A stretch of DNA of 48,807 nt, from positions 1 to 48,807 of the forward strand of contig JAFEEF010000054.1 in assembly GCA_018241265.1 (NCBI GenBank), in the 5' to 3' direction. Below the pieces are notes generated by a model. That model saw only the letters and a list, made by a program, of their open reading frames with translations. It did not search any database and had not been told where the DNA came from. This stretch comes from Pseudomonadota bacterium (GTDB lineage: Bacteria > Pseudomonadota > Gammaproteobacteria > Burkholderiales > Burkholderiaceae_C). This document shows positions 1 to 9,535 of the stretch, in pieces; positions within the stretch are counted from its first letter, which is position 1, and each line of letters begins with the position of its first letter. Made by a program: the position numbers and the translations under genes.

Positions 1-39
1 TCCGGACCGACGAGGCCGGTGCGCGAGTAGCTGTTGTTT
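1..39. repeat. Contig-end copy of part of the tpsA MBG/YDG repeat
   Basis: Bases 1-33 match 286-318 with a single mismatch (a to c at position 22). Read on the minus strand both encode a Ser-Tyr-Ser-x-Thr-Gly-Leu-Val-Gly-Pro peptide of the MBG/YDG-type repeat in the TpsA protein. It is either the next repeat of the real gene, at which assembly broke, or a chimeric read end. Bases 34-39 match nothing obvious. Confidence 0.7.
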
Positions 40-97
40 GCTGATACGGCGACGTCCGAGATCTACACGCTTGCCCTACACGAGGCTGTTCCGATCT
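40..97 (+). other. Illumina adapter contamination
   Basis: Bases 42-97 align without gaps to the Illumina P5/TruSeq universal adapter with 6 substitutions in 56 bases, ending in the diagnostic TTCCGATCT. Visible blocks are TGATACGGCGAC, CCGAGATCTACAC and CCCTACACGA. On the minus strand this produces an artificial tail (ending I-G-T-A-S-C-R-A-S-V) and an artificial stop for the neighbouring exoprotein. This is a sequencing artefact, not biology. Confidence 0.96.
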
Positions 98-3000
98 TGG
101 GCGTGATCTTCGCGCTCGCCGAAGCGGTGCTGTTGTCGAGCGTGTAGTTCGAAGCCAGGCCGCCGTTGTTGCCATCGGCGATCGCGATGTTCTTGGCGGT
201 GACCGTCTGCTGCGCCGGTTGGTGCTGCGGATCGAGCTGGACGTTCTGGTTCGCGAAGGCGGCATCGCCCGAGACGGCGAGCTGCTCCGGACCGACGAGG
301 CCGGTGAGCGAGTAGCTGACGTTGGCGTCGAGCTTGCCGTCGTAGGTCTTGTCGGTTGCGGTGATCGCGACGCTGACCTCCTTCTTCTCGATCGTCCCGG
401 TCAGCGGTCCGACCCCATAGCCATAGACGGGCTTGCCGCTCGCATCGGTGATCTGGACGACGAAGCCTTCGGGCAGGTCGATCGGCTTGTCGGTGCCTGC
501 GTTCTTCGCGGTGGCCGGGTCCGTGGCGGTGAAGTTGCTGGCAGCGGAGGAAGCGAGGTCGGCCAAGTCGCCCCCGACCAGGCCGTGGACGTGGACGTTG
601 TCGGACGTCAGCGTGATGGCCGTGTTGCCGTCGTAGGTCTTCGTCGGGCCGTCGAGCGTATAGGTCGGCGCGAGCTTGAAGAGGAAGCCGTTGCCGCTCG
701 CGGCAGGCGTGGTCTGGTACGGCGCGTTGTACTGCCGGAAGGCGTTGTCGAGCCCGTCGGGCTGGAATGAAGCGGAGTCGGGCGTGGCGGCGTAGATCAG
801 CCAACGGCCGCCGGGCACCGTCGTGAGCGCGTCGCTGCCGGCGCTGTTGATGAACGTTGTTACTTCGTCTTTGTCCGGCCCGGACACGAGGATGCTGGTG
901 CCATCGTTGTAGCCGCTCACGACTTCCGTGGCTTGGCCCAGCGAGACCTTCACGCCTTGAAGCTGGATCTTGCCGGCGCTTTCGACCCCGGCGTTGGCGA
1001 GGCCCAGCGTACCGCCGGATTGCAGAAGGATCGTGCCCCCGTGGTCATCGAGCGACCCCAGGATGTTGCCCGCGATGGAGACCTGGCGCGACCCGTTCCC
1101 GACGATGCTGACATCGGACCCGTCGTCGCCAAAAATCCCGAATGCCGTCGGCGCGCTGGCGTAGTGGACTGATTGAACCAGACTGTCGTCACCCGGCGAA
1201 GTGACCGTGCCGGTGATCGAGAGGTGCCCTTTGCCGAAGACCGCAACCGTGCCCGACGAGCCGCCGTCGATCGACACGCCGTACCGTGGCTGCGACGTCG
1301 ATAAGGTGTCGACCGTGGCGGTGCCCTGGATCGTGAGGCTCGCCGCCTCGTCGGACTCTTCACTGCCCGCTACCAGGATGCTGGTGGCGATGTTTGTGCC
1401 GGATACCGCGTGGTCGGCGCCGTTCCCGCCCGCCTGCGCCGTTCCTGTGACGGTCATCTGGTTCCACGCGCCGAGCGTGGATCCCGACACCGAGACGCCC
1501 GCCGTCGCCGCGGGAGAATCGACCCAGCCCTGGATGTTGATGGTCCTTGCAGTCAGGGTCGAGCCCTCGATGTCGACGCCACCGGCTTGTCCGAGCGTCG
1601 AGATGGAGGAGCCGTTGATGTCGATCGTGCCCGTGCTGCCGGTGTCGATGACGCTCTTCCCAGTGATCGATACGCCGTACTGCTCGAAGTCCGAGCTGTT
1701 GTTGCTGTAGCCCATGGCGCCCAGGAACGACGGCTGGTTGCCGTGCGGCCCGGCCAGCTGGCTCGCGCCGCCGAGTACCACCTGGCCACCCGGCACGATG
1801 ATCGCGCTTGCATCGGAAAGCGACACCGCGCCGATGCCCGACTGGGCCGCGTTGAGCACGACATTCAACGTTCCGTCCACCGTGGACTCGATCGTCGCAC
1901 CCGACAACGTGATGTTGCGCTGCGCATTCAACGTGAGCGTCGCCGGCGTGGCCGCCGTGATCACCGACTTGGTGAAGTCCATCGTGACGCCGGTCATCGT
2001 GATGTCGCCGGCACCGTTGCTGCCCGGGTCGATGCCGGTCGTGATCGTCACGTTGCCTGTCTGCAGCGCAGACGCGATCGTTCCGACGCCGATCTGCGAA
2101 ATGCTGGCCTGTCCCTTGGGATCGACGGACGTGAAGTTCTGGCCGTCGTCGACGAACCCGACGACGTCATTGCCGCCGACGATCTCGATGTTCCACGGAT
2201 CCAGCAGCCATTGCCCCGGCTTCCCTGCAGGCGCGGCCGTACTGATGAACGCCGGCCGCGCGTCCAGCCATCCGCCCGATGTTTCGATGTGGCCCCCGTC
2301 GCCGCCGCCCGGTCCGCCGCGTGCGCTGAAGCTCCCGTAGGCGCGCGTCGCGTCGTTGCTCCAGAGCACGATGTGTCCGCCGTTGCCGCGCTGCAGCGCG
2401 TCGGCCGCGACTTCGGCGTCGGGCGACATGTAGACCGCTTCGGCATCGCGATAGCGCACGTCCTGCCCGCGGTCCCCACCGCCGACGAGGATCTCGCCGC
2501 CGCCGGCCGCGCCCGACGCATCGACCCGGCTGCCGTCGAGGAGACCGACGTGCTGTCCGAGTGCGACGACTTGTCCGCCCGTGCCCGCGCTGCTCGCCAC
2601 CGAGACTTTGCCCGAGACCAGCGTGGTTCCACCCGCGCCCGCATCGAGCGCGACCTTGCCGCCGCCTGCGGTCCCTTCGGCCTCCGTGACGCTACCTGCT
2701 GCGAGCGTCAGTGCTTGCGTCGCGGTCAGTACGATCTCGCCGGCCGGCCCGTGGCTCAGTGCGTTCGCGCGCACGACACCTTCCTGATTCACCATCGCAG
2801 CCTGGATGTCGACACGGCCGCCGTCCGCGATCAAGGTGCCGAGGTTGAGTACCTGGCCGGCCGGTGCCTGCACATGCACCGCGAGGTTGGGCGTGCCGGT
2901 GTCGACGAGATCGATGCTCTTGCCGGCCGCGAGCAGCACCTGGCCGCCCGACGCATCGATCGAGCCTTCGTTCGTCACGTCGTCGCCGAGCAAGGCAATG

Positions 3001-3545
3001 CGGCCACCGAACGCGGTCTGCAGGTCGCCCAGATTGGTCACGCCGGCGCCTTTGTCGCCGGGGCCGGTAGTCAGGCCGTAGCGCCCGGCGAGCCAGTCGG
3101 CATCGCTCAGGTCGAGCGTCGATGCGACGAGGCTGCCGACATCGACGCGCGCGCCCTTGCCGAACAGCACGCCGTTCGGATTCAGCAGCCACACGCTGCC
3201 GTTGCTCGTCAGGCTGCCGAAGATGCTGCTCGGGTCGGTGCCGGTCACGCGGTTCAGCACCTTGCTCGATGCGTTCGGCTGCTGGAAGCGCACGCTGCTG
3301 CCGGCGCCGATGTTGAAGCTCTGCCAGTTGAGGATCGCGCTGGCGGTGTTGGTCACCGTCATCGTGTTGCCGCTGGTGCTGACGCGGGCCTGCCCGCTCG
3401 CCGTGCGCAGGCCGCTCGGCAAGGTCTGCGCCTGCGTCCCCGGCCACAGCGTGAGCAGCGCGCAGGCCGCGAGTGCGTGGACCAGCGGTCGCGGCGCGAA
3501 GCGCGGGAAAGGACGGCGGAGGGTACGCCCGGAATGCTGCGTCAT
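98..3545 (-). CDS. TpsA-type filamentous haemagglutinin exoprotein, 3' end missing
   Basis: Secreted adhesin-like substrate of the two-partner secretion system whose transporter lies just upstream. The start ATG ends at 3545, preceded by AGGAG at 7 nt; a GTG two codons earlier is too close to that ribosome site. A Sec signal peptide with an extended basic N-region runs to about residue 40. The TPS haemagglutination-activity domain follows (about residues 43-170) with the hallmark LLNPNGVLFG. Then comes a long Gly/Ser/Thr/Val-rich beta-helix region and at least two MBG/YDG-type repeats (each with a TYDG motif) at the C-terminal end. The gene runs into adapter at 97, so about 1149 codons are visible and the true C-terminus is unknown. 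Its ribosome site overlaps the stop codon of the transporter gene, so the two are co-transcribed. Confidence 0.9.
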
Positions 3546-3555
3546 CGTCACGCTC

Positions 3556-5226
3556 CTAGAAGCTGTAGCTGAGGGCCACGTGCACCCGCGTGTCGTTGCG
3601 CTTGGTGAACGAGGCGGACTTCATCGCATGGCCAACGTCGAGGTGTGCCTCCAGGCCGCCGACCGAGCCGCGCAGGCCGACGCCGAGCGAGCCGATCGCG
3701 CATTCGGTCTGCGTGCCGAGGCAGGCCGTGCCGAGCCGGTTCTTGACCCAGCCGCCGTCGCCGAAGGCGAGCAGGCGCAAGCTCGGATCGCCACGCTTGG
3801 CGGGCGCGAGCAGATCGGGCGTCAGGATCTCGAGCGTCGCCGAGGCGCCGATGTCGCCGGCCAGTTCGCGCTCGTCGTAGCCGCGCACCGACGCCGCACC
3901 GCCGATGCCGAACTGTTCGCCGGGCACCAGGCCGTCGTCGGTGTACTGGCCGGCAATGCGCGCTTGCGCCAGCCAGTCCTTCGGCAGCGGCATGCTGGCG
4001 TAGCCGTTGATGCGCAGCGCGGTGTAGTGCGGCCGCGCGCCGGGGCGTATCGCCTCGAAATCATCGGCACTCGAATGGCTGCCGCCGAGCATCAGGTTGT
4101 GCACCAGGAATCCGGTGAAGCCGAACGACGTCGGACCGTTCTTCTGCATCGCGTAGCCGAGCGCGACCGGCTGCACCGACACGCTCGCGCCGGCCGCGCC
4201 GCAGGCGCCTTCGGGCAGGCCGGCGATCTGGCAGTCGTTGCGGTAGTCGCGGTTCTCGAGCGCGAGGCTGATGCGCTGGTCGATCTCGCCGACGCGCTGC
4301 AGGTAGCGGCTCGCCCGCACGCCGACGATGCTGCCACGACCGGTGAATTGCAGGTCGCCGGCCGCGGTCGCGGTGGTGCCGCTGTCGATGTCCGAGTAGA
4401 CGCCGTAGGCCTCGAGCATCATGTGCTGCACATAGAGCGGATAGCGGTAGCCGGCCGATGCGACGATCACGTTGCCCGGGTTCTGCGGCGCGGTGTCGAG
4501 GTCGATCGACAGCACGTCGTCGTGCCCGGTCAGGTCGGCGTGCTGCCAGCCGGCGCCCGCGCGCAGGCGGCCGGTGGTCTCGGTGCCGGAGTTGTCGGCA
4601 TGCAGGGTGAAGCGCTGCAGCGGCTGCTCGGTCACGCGCAGCTCGGCGTCCACGTCGCCCGCGCGCTGACCGGGCTGCAGCAGCACGTCGACGTTCTTCG
4701 CCGGGTTCTCGTTGGCCATTTGCAGCTCGGTGTCGATCTGCCGCATCTGCGGCGTCGCGCCGGGCTGCAGCGCGGGCACGCTGGCGCGGATGGCGTCGGC
4801 GCCGAAGTGCTGGTTGCCTTCGACGCGGACCTGCGCCACCTTGCCTTCGAGCACTGCGATCGTCACCGTGCCGGAAGCGCCCGGCGTCTGCGGCGGCACG
4901 GACGCCAGCACCGCGCCGTAGCCGGCGTCGCGGTACGCGGCCTGCAGGGCCGCGGCAGCGCGCTCCAGCTCGGCGAGCGTGCGCTCGCCCTTGTACGGAT
5001 CGAGCACCGCGGCGATGCGCTCGGCCGGCAGCAGCGTGTTGCCTTGCACGTCGAAGCGTTCCACGTGCAGCGTGACGGCGGCCTGTGCCTGTGCCTGTGC
5101 CGGCGCCGGCGCGGCCGGCTCGGTCTGGGCGCGTGCGGCCTGGCCGAACACGAGCGGCAAAGCGGCCGCGGATGCGTGCAGCAGCAGACGGGTCGAGTAT
5201 TTCGTTCGGCGACGTGCGGAGGTCAT
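3556..5226 (-). CDS. TpsB outer-membrane transporter (ShlB/FhaC/HecB family)
   Basis: Omp85-superfamily beta-barrel that secretes the TpsA protein across the outer membrane. About 556 residues: signal peptide (residues 1-34, ending QAARAQ), POTRA_2 domain from about residue 55 (VERFDVQGNTLL), a second POTRA (VRVEGNQHFGADAI), then the barrel. The VRGY motif of the secretion loop is present (SVRGYDERELAGD), and the protein ends in an aromatic barrel-terminal strand (ALSYSF). The start at 5226 was chosen because it begins a proper signal peptide (MTSARRRTKYSTRLLL); the frame is open to 5292 but that would overlap the upstream OmpA-like gene. Order OmpA-like, tpsB, tpsA on one strand suggests an operon. 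Confidence 0.93.
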   Translation of the reverse strand: MTSARRRTKYSTRLLLHASAAALPLVFGQAARAQTEPAAPAPAQAQAQAAVTLHVERFDVQGNTLLPAERIAAVLDPYKGERTLAELERAAAALQAAYRDAGYGAVLASVPPQTPGASGTVTIAVLEGKVAQVRVEGNQHFGADAIRASVPALQPGATPQMRQIDTELQMANENPAKNVDVLLQPGQRAGDVDAELRVTEQPLQRFTLHADNSGTETTGRLRAGAGWQHADLTGHDDVLSIDLDTAPQNPGNVIVASAGYRYPLYVQHMMLEAYGVYSDIDSGTTATAAGDLQFTGRGSIVGVRASRYLQRVGEIDQRISLALENRDYRNDCQIAGLPEGACGAAGASVSVQPVALGYAMQKNGPTSFGFTGFLVHNLMLGGSHSSADDFEAIRPGARPHYTALRINGYASMPLPKDWLAQARIAGQYTDDGLVPGEQFGIGGAASVRGYDERELAGDIGASATLEILTPDLLAPAKRGDPSLRLLAFGDGGWVKNRLGTACLGTQTECAIGSLGVGLRGSVGGLEAHLDVGHAMKSASFTKRNDTRVHVALSYSF

Positions 5227-5236
5227 GGCCGCTCGG

Positions 5237-5776
5237 TCAGTTGGCGGTCGCGTCGATGCGCACCACGGAGACGCGGCGGTTCTCCGGCGCATCGATGCGT
5301 TCGAGGTTGAGCGGCTCCGACGAGCCCTTGCCTTCGGGCGTCAGCCGCGCGGCGTCGATGCCGTATCGGCCGACGAGGTAGGCGGTCACCGAGTCGGCGC
5401 GTTCCTGCGACAGCTTCTGGTTGTGGCCCGAATCGCCGCGCGCATCGGCATGGCCTTCGATACGGAAGTTGAGCCGCTTGAGCTGGTCGGACTGCAGCGC
5501 ATGCGCGAGCACGTCCAGCATCGACCTGGTCTGCGCGCTCAGTTCCGCCGAGTCGGTGTCGAACGTGATCAGCAAGTGCGCCTGGCCCGAGAAGGGCTTG
5601 GGCGCAGGGCCGACGCGGATGCTGCGCGTCTTCAGGCCGAGCGCACTGATGAGCGCATCCTCGGTGTTGTGCGACGCGTCGAAGACGTTCTCCTGCGCGT
5701 AGGCGGCTGCGGCGGTCGTCAGCACGATCGCCGCCGCGATCCGTGCGATCCGTGCGGTGGTGTGTGTGCGGTTCAT
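5237..5776 (-). CDS. OmpA-family peptidoglycan-binding protein
   Basis: Periplasmic or outer-membrane protein of 179 residues: signal peptide to about residue 28 (AAAAYAQ), then an OmpA/MotB C-terminal domain from about residue 65. The peptidoglycan-binding signature is visible as LNFRIEGHADARGDSGHN followed by LSQERADSV and NRRVSVV. The start has AGGAG 7 nt upstream. The stop lies 10 nt before the tpsB start, so it is first in the tps operon; it could anchor the secretion machinery or simply be a wall-linked envelope protein. No N-terminal beta-barrel is present, so it is not a classical OmpA porin. Confidence 0.9.
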   Translation of the reverse strand: MNRTHTTARIARIAAAIVLTTAAAAYAQENVFDASHNTEDALISALGLKTRSIRVGPAPKPFSGQAHLLITFDTDSAELSAQTRSMLDVLAHALQSDQLKRLNFRIEGHADARGDSGHNQKLSQERADSVTAYLVGRYGIDAARLTPEGKGSSEPLNLERIDAPENRRVSVVRIDATAN

Positions 5777-5851
5777 TCCGGTGCTCCTGATGGGTCGGCC
5801 GGATTGAAAGTCGGCGCATGCGGTCCGGCCATCCTCACGCTTGGGGAGGGC

Positions 5852-5863
5852 TGACCAAGGTCA
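5852..5863. promoter_or_regulatory. Dyad motif TGACCAAGGTCA (candidate operator 1)
   Basis: Perfect 5-2-5 inverted repeat in the 179-bp region between the divergent OmpA-like gene and the first kinase. Near copies occur at 9394, 14109, 14153 and 24112, always between genes of this region, which suggests a shared dimeric regulator. No -35/-10 pair stands out in the region. Confidence 0.4.
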
Positions 5864-5955
5864 CATTCGAGGATCCGTGCGCGGAGTTGGGGATGTGCGC
5901 CGGTCCTGAGAGCGGCTCCACTCGGCGGCCACCCCGTCGAGGACCATTCCGCCCG

Positions 5956-7713
5956 ATGCAGCCGTCGCCGCCCGCCGCCGACCCGCCCGATGACGACGAA
6001 CGTACCCGCGTCGTCCCGGCGTCGGGCTCGCTTGCGGCGCTGCCGGCCGGCACGATGCTGCAGGAGTTCGTGATCCGCGAGGTGGTCGGCGAAGGCGGCT
6101 TCAGCATCGTCTACCTCGCGACCGACACGCGTCTGCAACGCGATGTCGCGCTCAAGGAGTACATGCCGGCCAACTTCGCGGCGCGCGGCTCGCGTCGCGA
6201 GGTGCTGGCCCGTTCGATGAGCCACCGCGACGTGTTCGAGCTCGGCCTGCGCGGCTTCCTCGTCGAAGCGCAGATGCTCGCGGCGTTCAACCATCCGGCG
6301 CTCGCCAGGGTGCACCGCATCTGGGAGGAGAACGGCACCGCCTACATCGTGATGCCGCTGTACCGCGGATGCACGCTCAAGCAGTGGCTCGCCGACCATG
6401 CCGCGCCGCCCGATGAAGCCTGGCTGCGCGCACTGGTGGCGCGGCTGGCCGAAGCGCTGGAGCTGATGCACCGCGATCGCGTCTACCACCGCGACATCGC
6501 GCCCGACAACATCATGCTGCTCGAAAGCGACGAGGCCCTGCCGGCGCCGCTGCTGCTCGACTTCGGCGCGGCGCGCCGCGCGGTCGCCGATGCCGACCAG
6601 TCGTTCACCGTGATCCTCAAGCCCGGCTATGCGCCGCTCGAACAGACCGAGGCCGCGGCCGGCCTGCAGCAAGGCCCGTGGACCGACGTGTACGCGTTGT
6701 GCGCCGTGCTGTACCGCGCGGTCACCGGACGCGTGCCGCCGTCGGCCGTGCAGCGCCTCGCGGCGGATCGGCTCGAACCCGTGGCACGCCATGCGCGCGC
6801 GAGCTATACGCCGGCGCTGCTGGCGGCGATCGATGCCGGCCTGGCGCTCCGGCCCGTCGACCGCATCGCGTCGATGCCGGACCTGTTGCGCGCGATCGGG
6901 CCGTTCGACCCGACGAGCGGCACCGGACACGCGCTGCCACGCGAACCCCGGGCGCGGCGGCGTCTCGTGCTGTCGGTGCTCACGGCCGCGCTGGCCGCCG
7001 CGGTGCCGACGACGTGGTGGCTGACGCGCGGCTTGCGGACCGCACCGGTCGCGGCGCCGCCGTCGCCGATGACGCCGGCGGCACCGGTCGTCGTGGCTGC
7101 GACGGCCCCGGCATCCGCTTCGATGCCGGCCTCGGGGTCGGCCTCGGAGCCGGCGTCGATGGCCGCTCGTGCAGACGTGCCGCAAGAACCGCTCACGATC
7201 GCGCCCGAACCGCTGCCGGCGTCGCCGCAAGCGGCGCTGGATCGTCTCGTGGCGGGCGCCGATCCGGGCATCGCGGTCACCTTGTCGACGCGCAGCGCGA
7301 CCGTCGTCACCGGCCAGGACCACATCGACCTGCGCGTGCGCAGCTCGGTGGCCGGCCACGTCTATGTGTACTTCCTCGATACCGACGGGCAGCTCCTGCT
7401 GCTGTCGCCGCTCAGCGGACAGGAGGCACTGCAGCTCGTGGCCGACCAGGAGGTCGACCTGACGCCGCCCGGCCTCGAGGTGACGCCGCTCGGTCGCGAC
7501 GGCGAGAACCGCATCGTCGCGATCGTGGCACCCGAGGCGCGCCGCTTCGGCAAGGCGCTGTCGAGCGCGCCGAAACGCAAGCCGCGCCAGGTCGACGTGC
7601 TGCGCGCGGGCGCGGCCGGCGGGCTCGCGGGCGAGCCGGCTTGCGCACCGGCGATGCCGTGCGACGCGCGCTATGGCGCCGCGAGCGTGCGCGTGCGCCA
7701 GACGCGTGGATGA
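5956..7713 (+). CDS. Membrane-anchored Ser/Thr protein kinase with DUF4384-like C-terminus
   Basis: Hanks-type kinase of 585 residues, probably a PpkA-like kinase of the type VI secretion phosphorylation pathway. Residues 35-320 hold the kinase: GEGGFS loop (45-50), catalytic Lys in VALKEY (about 67), HRDIAPDN (178-185), LDFGAAR (201-207) and a GYAPLEQ activation-segment end. A TM helix lies at about 337-356, then an Ala/Pro/Ser-rich linker, then a DUF4384-like domain (about 435-540, with VYVYFLDTDGQLLLLSP) placed outside the inner membrane. ATG 5956 was chosen over the open frame to 5818 because of GAGGA 12 nt upstream and the composition of the N-terminal extension. It is divergent from the OmpA-like gene and 12 bp from mltA, so probably co-transcribed with it. 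The IAPDN variant of the catalytic loop is kept in many active bacterial kinases. Confidence 0.88.
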   Translation: MQPSPPAADPPDDDERTRVVPASGSLAALPAGTMLQEFVIREVVGEGGFSIVYLATDTRLQRDVALKEYMPANFAARGSRREVLARSMSHRDVFELGLRGFLVEAQMLAAFNHPALARVHRIWEENGTAYIVMPLYRGCTLKQWLADHAAPPDEAWLRALVARLAEALELMHRDRVYHRDIAPDNIMLLESDEALPAPLLLDFGAARRAVADADQSFTVILKPGYAPLEQTEAAAGLQQGPWTDVYALCAVLYRAVTGRVPPSAVQRLAADRLEPVARHARASYTPALLAAIDAGLALRPVDRIASMPDLLRAIGPFDPTSGTGHALPREPRARRRLVLSVLTAALAAAVPTTWWLTRGLRTAPVAAPPSPMTPAAPVVVAATAPASASMPASGSASEPASMAARADVPQEPLTIAPEPLPASPQAALDRLVAGADPGIAVTLSTRSATVVTGQDHIDLRVRSSVAGHVYVYFLDTDGQLLLLSPLSGQEALQLVADQEVDLTPPGLEVTPLGRDGENRIVAIVAPEARRFGKALSSAPKRKPRQVDVLRAGAAGGLAGEPACAPAMPCDARYGAASVRVRQTRG

Positions 7714-7725
7714 AGGAAACCCGCC

Positions 7726-9396
7726 ATGCCTGCGTCCATCGGCTTGGGGACTCGCGATGCGCATCGCGATCGCAGAATCGCGCGCATGGAACGATGCCGG
7801 GCGATGGCGATGGCGATGGCGATGCGCGGCGCGGTGGTGTTGCTGCTCGCGCTCGCGGGCGATGGTGCGCTGGCCTCGTCGGAAGCGTCGGTGGTGCAAT
7901 GGCGCACGCCGAGCGCGGTGTTCCGCGTCACGGCCTTCGACCAGCTTCCCGGTTGGCGCGACGATGATCAGGCGCTGGCGTGGGACGCGCTGCGCCGCTC
8001 GTGCGCCGTGCTGGCCGCGCGCGCTGCCTGGCGCGACGTCTGTGCGCAGGTGCAGGCCACGCGGCCGAGTACCGCCGATGCACGCGCCTTCTTCGAAGCG
8101 CGCTTCACGCCGGTGCGCGTGCTGGCGCCCGATGCCGCCGACCAGGGTCCGGTCACCGGCTATTTCGAGCCGCTGCTCGACGGACGCAGCGACCGCAGCG
8201 CCGACTACGGCGTGCCGGTGTACGGCATGCCGCGCGACATGGCGGTGCTCGACCTGCGTCGCGTGCCGGCCGCGCTGCGCCGGGCCGTCGTGCAGGTCGT
8301 GCCCGACGGCGCGGTGCTCAGCGTCCGTGCCGATGCGTCGGCCGGCGGCTATCGCCTCGACCTCGGCCGCTGCGCCGCCGAGGCGGTCGACCGGCGCCTG
8401 CGGCTGCGCCTCGTGCGTGCCGGCGACGCGAGCTACGCGGAACCGTATCCGGCGCGTGCCGACATCGATGCGCTCGGCCCCGGCGGCCTCGATGCGCCGG
8501 TGCTCGCGTGGGTGCGCGATCCGCTCGCGCTCTACGCGATGCAGATGCAGGGGTCGGGTCGCATCCGCATGGCCGACGGCAAGGTGCTGCGGCTGCAGTA
8601 TGCGGAGCAGAACGGACGTCCGTTCCGGCCGCTGCGCATCGCGGCAAGGCCGCGCACTGGCGCGCTGATGCGCGACGGAGGCCAGGAGCCGCGTGGCGCG
8701 GACGAGTTCGAGCTGCTTGCCGACGACGCGCCGGCACCCGCATCGGCACCCGCGCCGGTGATGCGCAGCCTGCGTCCGCGCGCCGGCGATCCGGCGGTCG
8801 ATTCGATGGTGCAGGCTTTGCTCGGCAATGCCGCGCGCCCGTCGGCGACGAAGCCGCAGCGATGTGCGGAAGCCGCATGCAGCTCGCGCCAAGTCGAGGC
8901 CGCGGCCGCACCCGATGGAAGCGCCGCAGCAGCGCGCATCGCGATCGCCGATCCGAGCTTCGTCTTCTTCCGGATGTCGCCCGACCAGTCGCCCGTGCCC
9001 GGTCCGCCCGGCGCGCTCGGGGTGCCGTTGACCGCCGGCCGCTCGGTCGCGGTCGACCCGCGCGTCATGCCGCTGGGCTATCCGGTCTACCTGTCGGCGC
9101 GCGGCGCCAACGACGACGCCGCGGCCGCCGGCCTGCGCCAGCTCACGTTCGCGCAGGACACGGGCGGCGCGATCCGCGGGCCGCTGCGCCTGGATGTCTT
9201 CTGGGGCTACGGCCATGCCGCCGGACAGCGCGCGCGCCGGACCAACTTCCAGGGCGAGATGTGGGTGTTGCTGCCGCGGGCCGAGGCGGAGCGCCTCTCG
9301 CTCGCATCGGCCGTCATGCGCAGCGGCTCCGCGCGCCGTGCGGCGGTGGTCTGCCTGGCCGAAGACGATCCGTATTGCGACGCCGATGCTCAGTGA
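7726..9396 (+). CDS. mltA: Membrane-bound lytic murein transglycosylase A (MltA)
   Basis: Cuts the MurNAc-GlcNAc bond of peptidoglycan to give 1,6-anhydro ends. The MltA-specific domain shows the VTGYFEPLLDG motif (about residue 144) and YAMQMQGSGRIRMADG; the C-terminal 3D domain shows AVDPRVMPLGYPVYL and QDTGGAIRG, whose Asp matches the catalytic residue of E. coli MltA. It is longer than usual (556 residues against about 365), with a low-complexity insert around residues 330-400. AAGGA 8 nt upstream supports ATG 7726, but the signal peptide core (VVLLLALAGDGALAS) starts after four in-frame ATGs in a (GCGATG)4 repeat, so a later start is possible. No lipobox Cys is seen. It may open the wall for the secretion apparatus encoded nearby. 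Confidence 0.92.
   Translation: MPASIGLGTRDAHRDRRIARMERCRAMAMAMAMRGAVVLLLALAGDGALASSEASVVQWRTPSAVFRVTAFDQLPGWRDDDQALAWDALRRSCAVLAARAAWRDVCAQVQATRPSTADARAFFEARFTPVRVLAPDAADQGPVTGYFEPLLDGRSDRSADYGVPVYGMPRDMAVLDLRRVPAALRRAVVQVVPDGAVLSVRADASAGGYRLDLGRCAAEAVDRRLRLRLVRAGDASYAEPYPARADIDALGPGGLDAPVLAWVRDPLALYAMQMQGSGRIRMADGKVLRLQYAEQNGRPFRPLRIAARPRTGALMRDGGQEPRGADEFELLADDAPAPASAPAPVMRSLRPRAGDPAVDSMVQALLGNAARPSATKPQRCAEAACSSRQVEAAAAPDGSAAAARIAIADPSFVFFRMSPDQSPVPGPPGALGVPLTAGRSVAVDPRVMPLGYPVYLSARGANDDAAAAGLRQLTFAQDTGGAIRGPLRLDVFWGYGHAAGQRARRTNFQGEMWVLLPRAEAERLSLASAVMRSGSARRAAVVCLAEDDPYCDADAQ
7801..7824 (+). repeat. (GCGATG)4 hexanucleotide repeat in mltA signal region
   Basis: Four exact tandem GCGATG units encode Ala-Met pairs just before the hydrophobic core of the MltA signal peptide. 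Unit gain or loss would keep the frame but change the N-region length, and each unit carries an in-frame ATG. Confidence 0.9.
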
Positions 9397-9405
9397 CTTT
9401 GGTCG
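9394..9405. promoter_or_regulatory. Motif TGACTTTGGTCG (candidate operator 2)
   Basis: Imperfect dyad identical over all 12 bases to 14109-14120. It overlaps the mltA stop codon and lies 130 bp before the start of the second kinase. The rest of the 139-bp gap (9397-9535) shows no gene. Confidence 0.4.
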
Positions 9406-9535
9406 ATAGCCGCAGCGTGCTGCAACGCCGACGATGCAGGCGCCGCCAGTCCCGATGTGCGGCCGCTGGAGTGCTCGATGCTGAACGAATTGGCGCGCGA
9501 CGGTCGCGCGGCGTGCCGGAGTACGGAGGCCTGCC

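Noticed and set aside
63-97. Stop codon and C-terminus of the TpsA protein at 63
   Set aside because: The codons after 98 come from the Illumina adapter, so this stop is not biological.
1410-5310. Two open frames of over 700 codons on the plus strand (1410-3572 and 3157-5310)
   Set aside because: They oppose tpsA and tpsB, show Arg/Asp/Ala-rich shadow composition and no domain or ribosome site.
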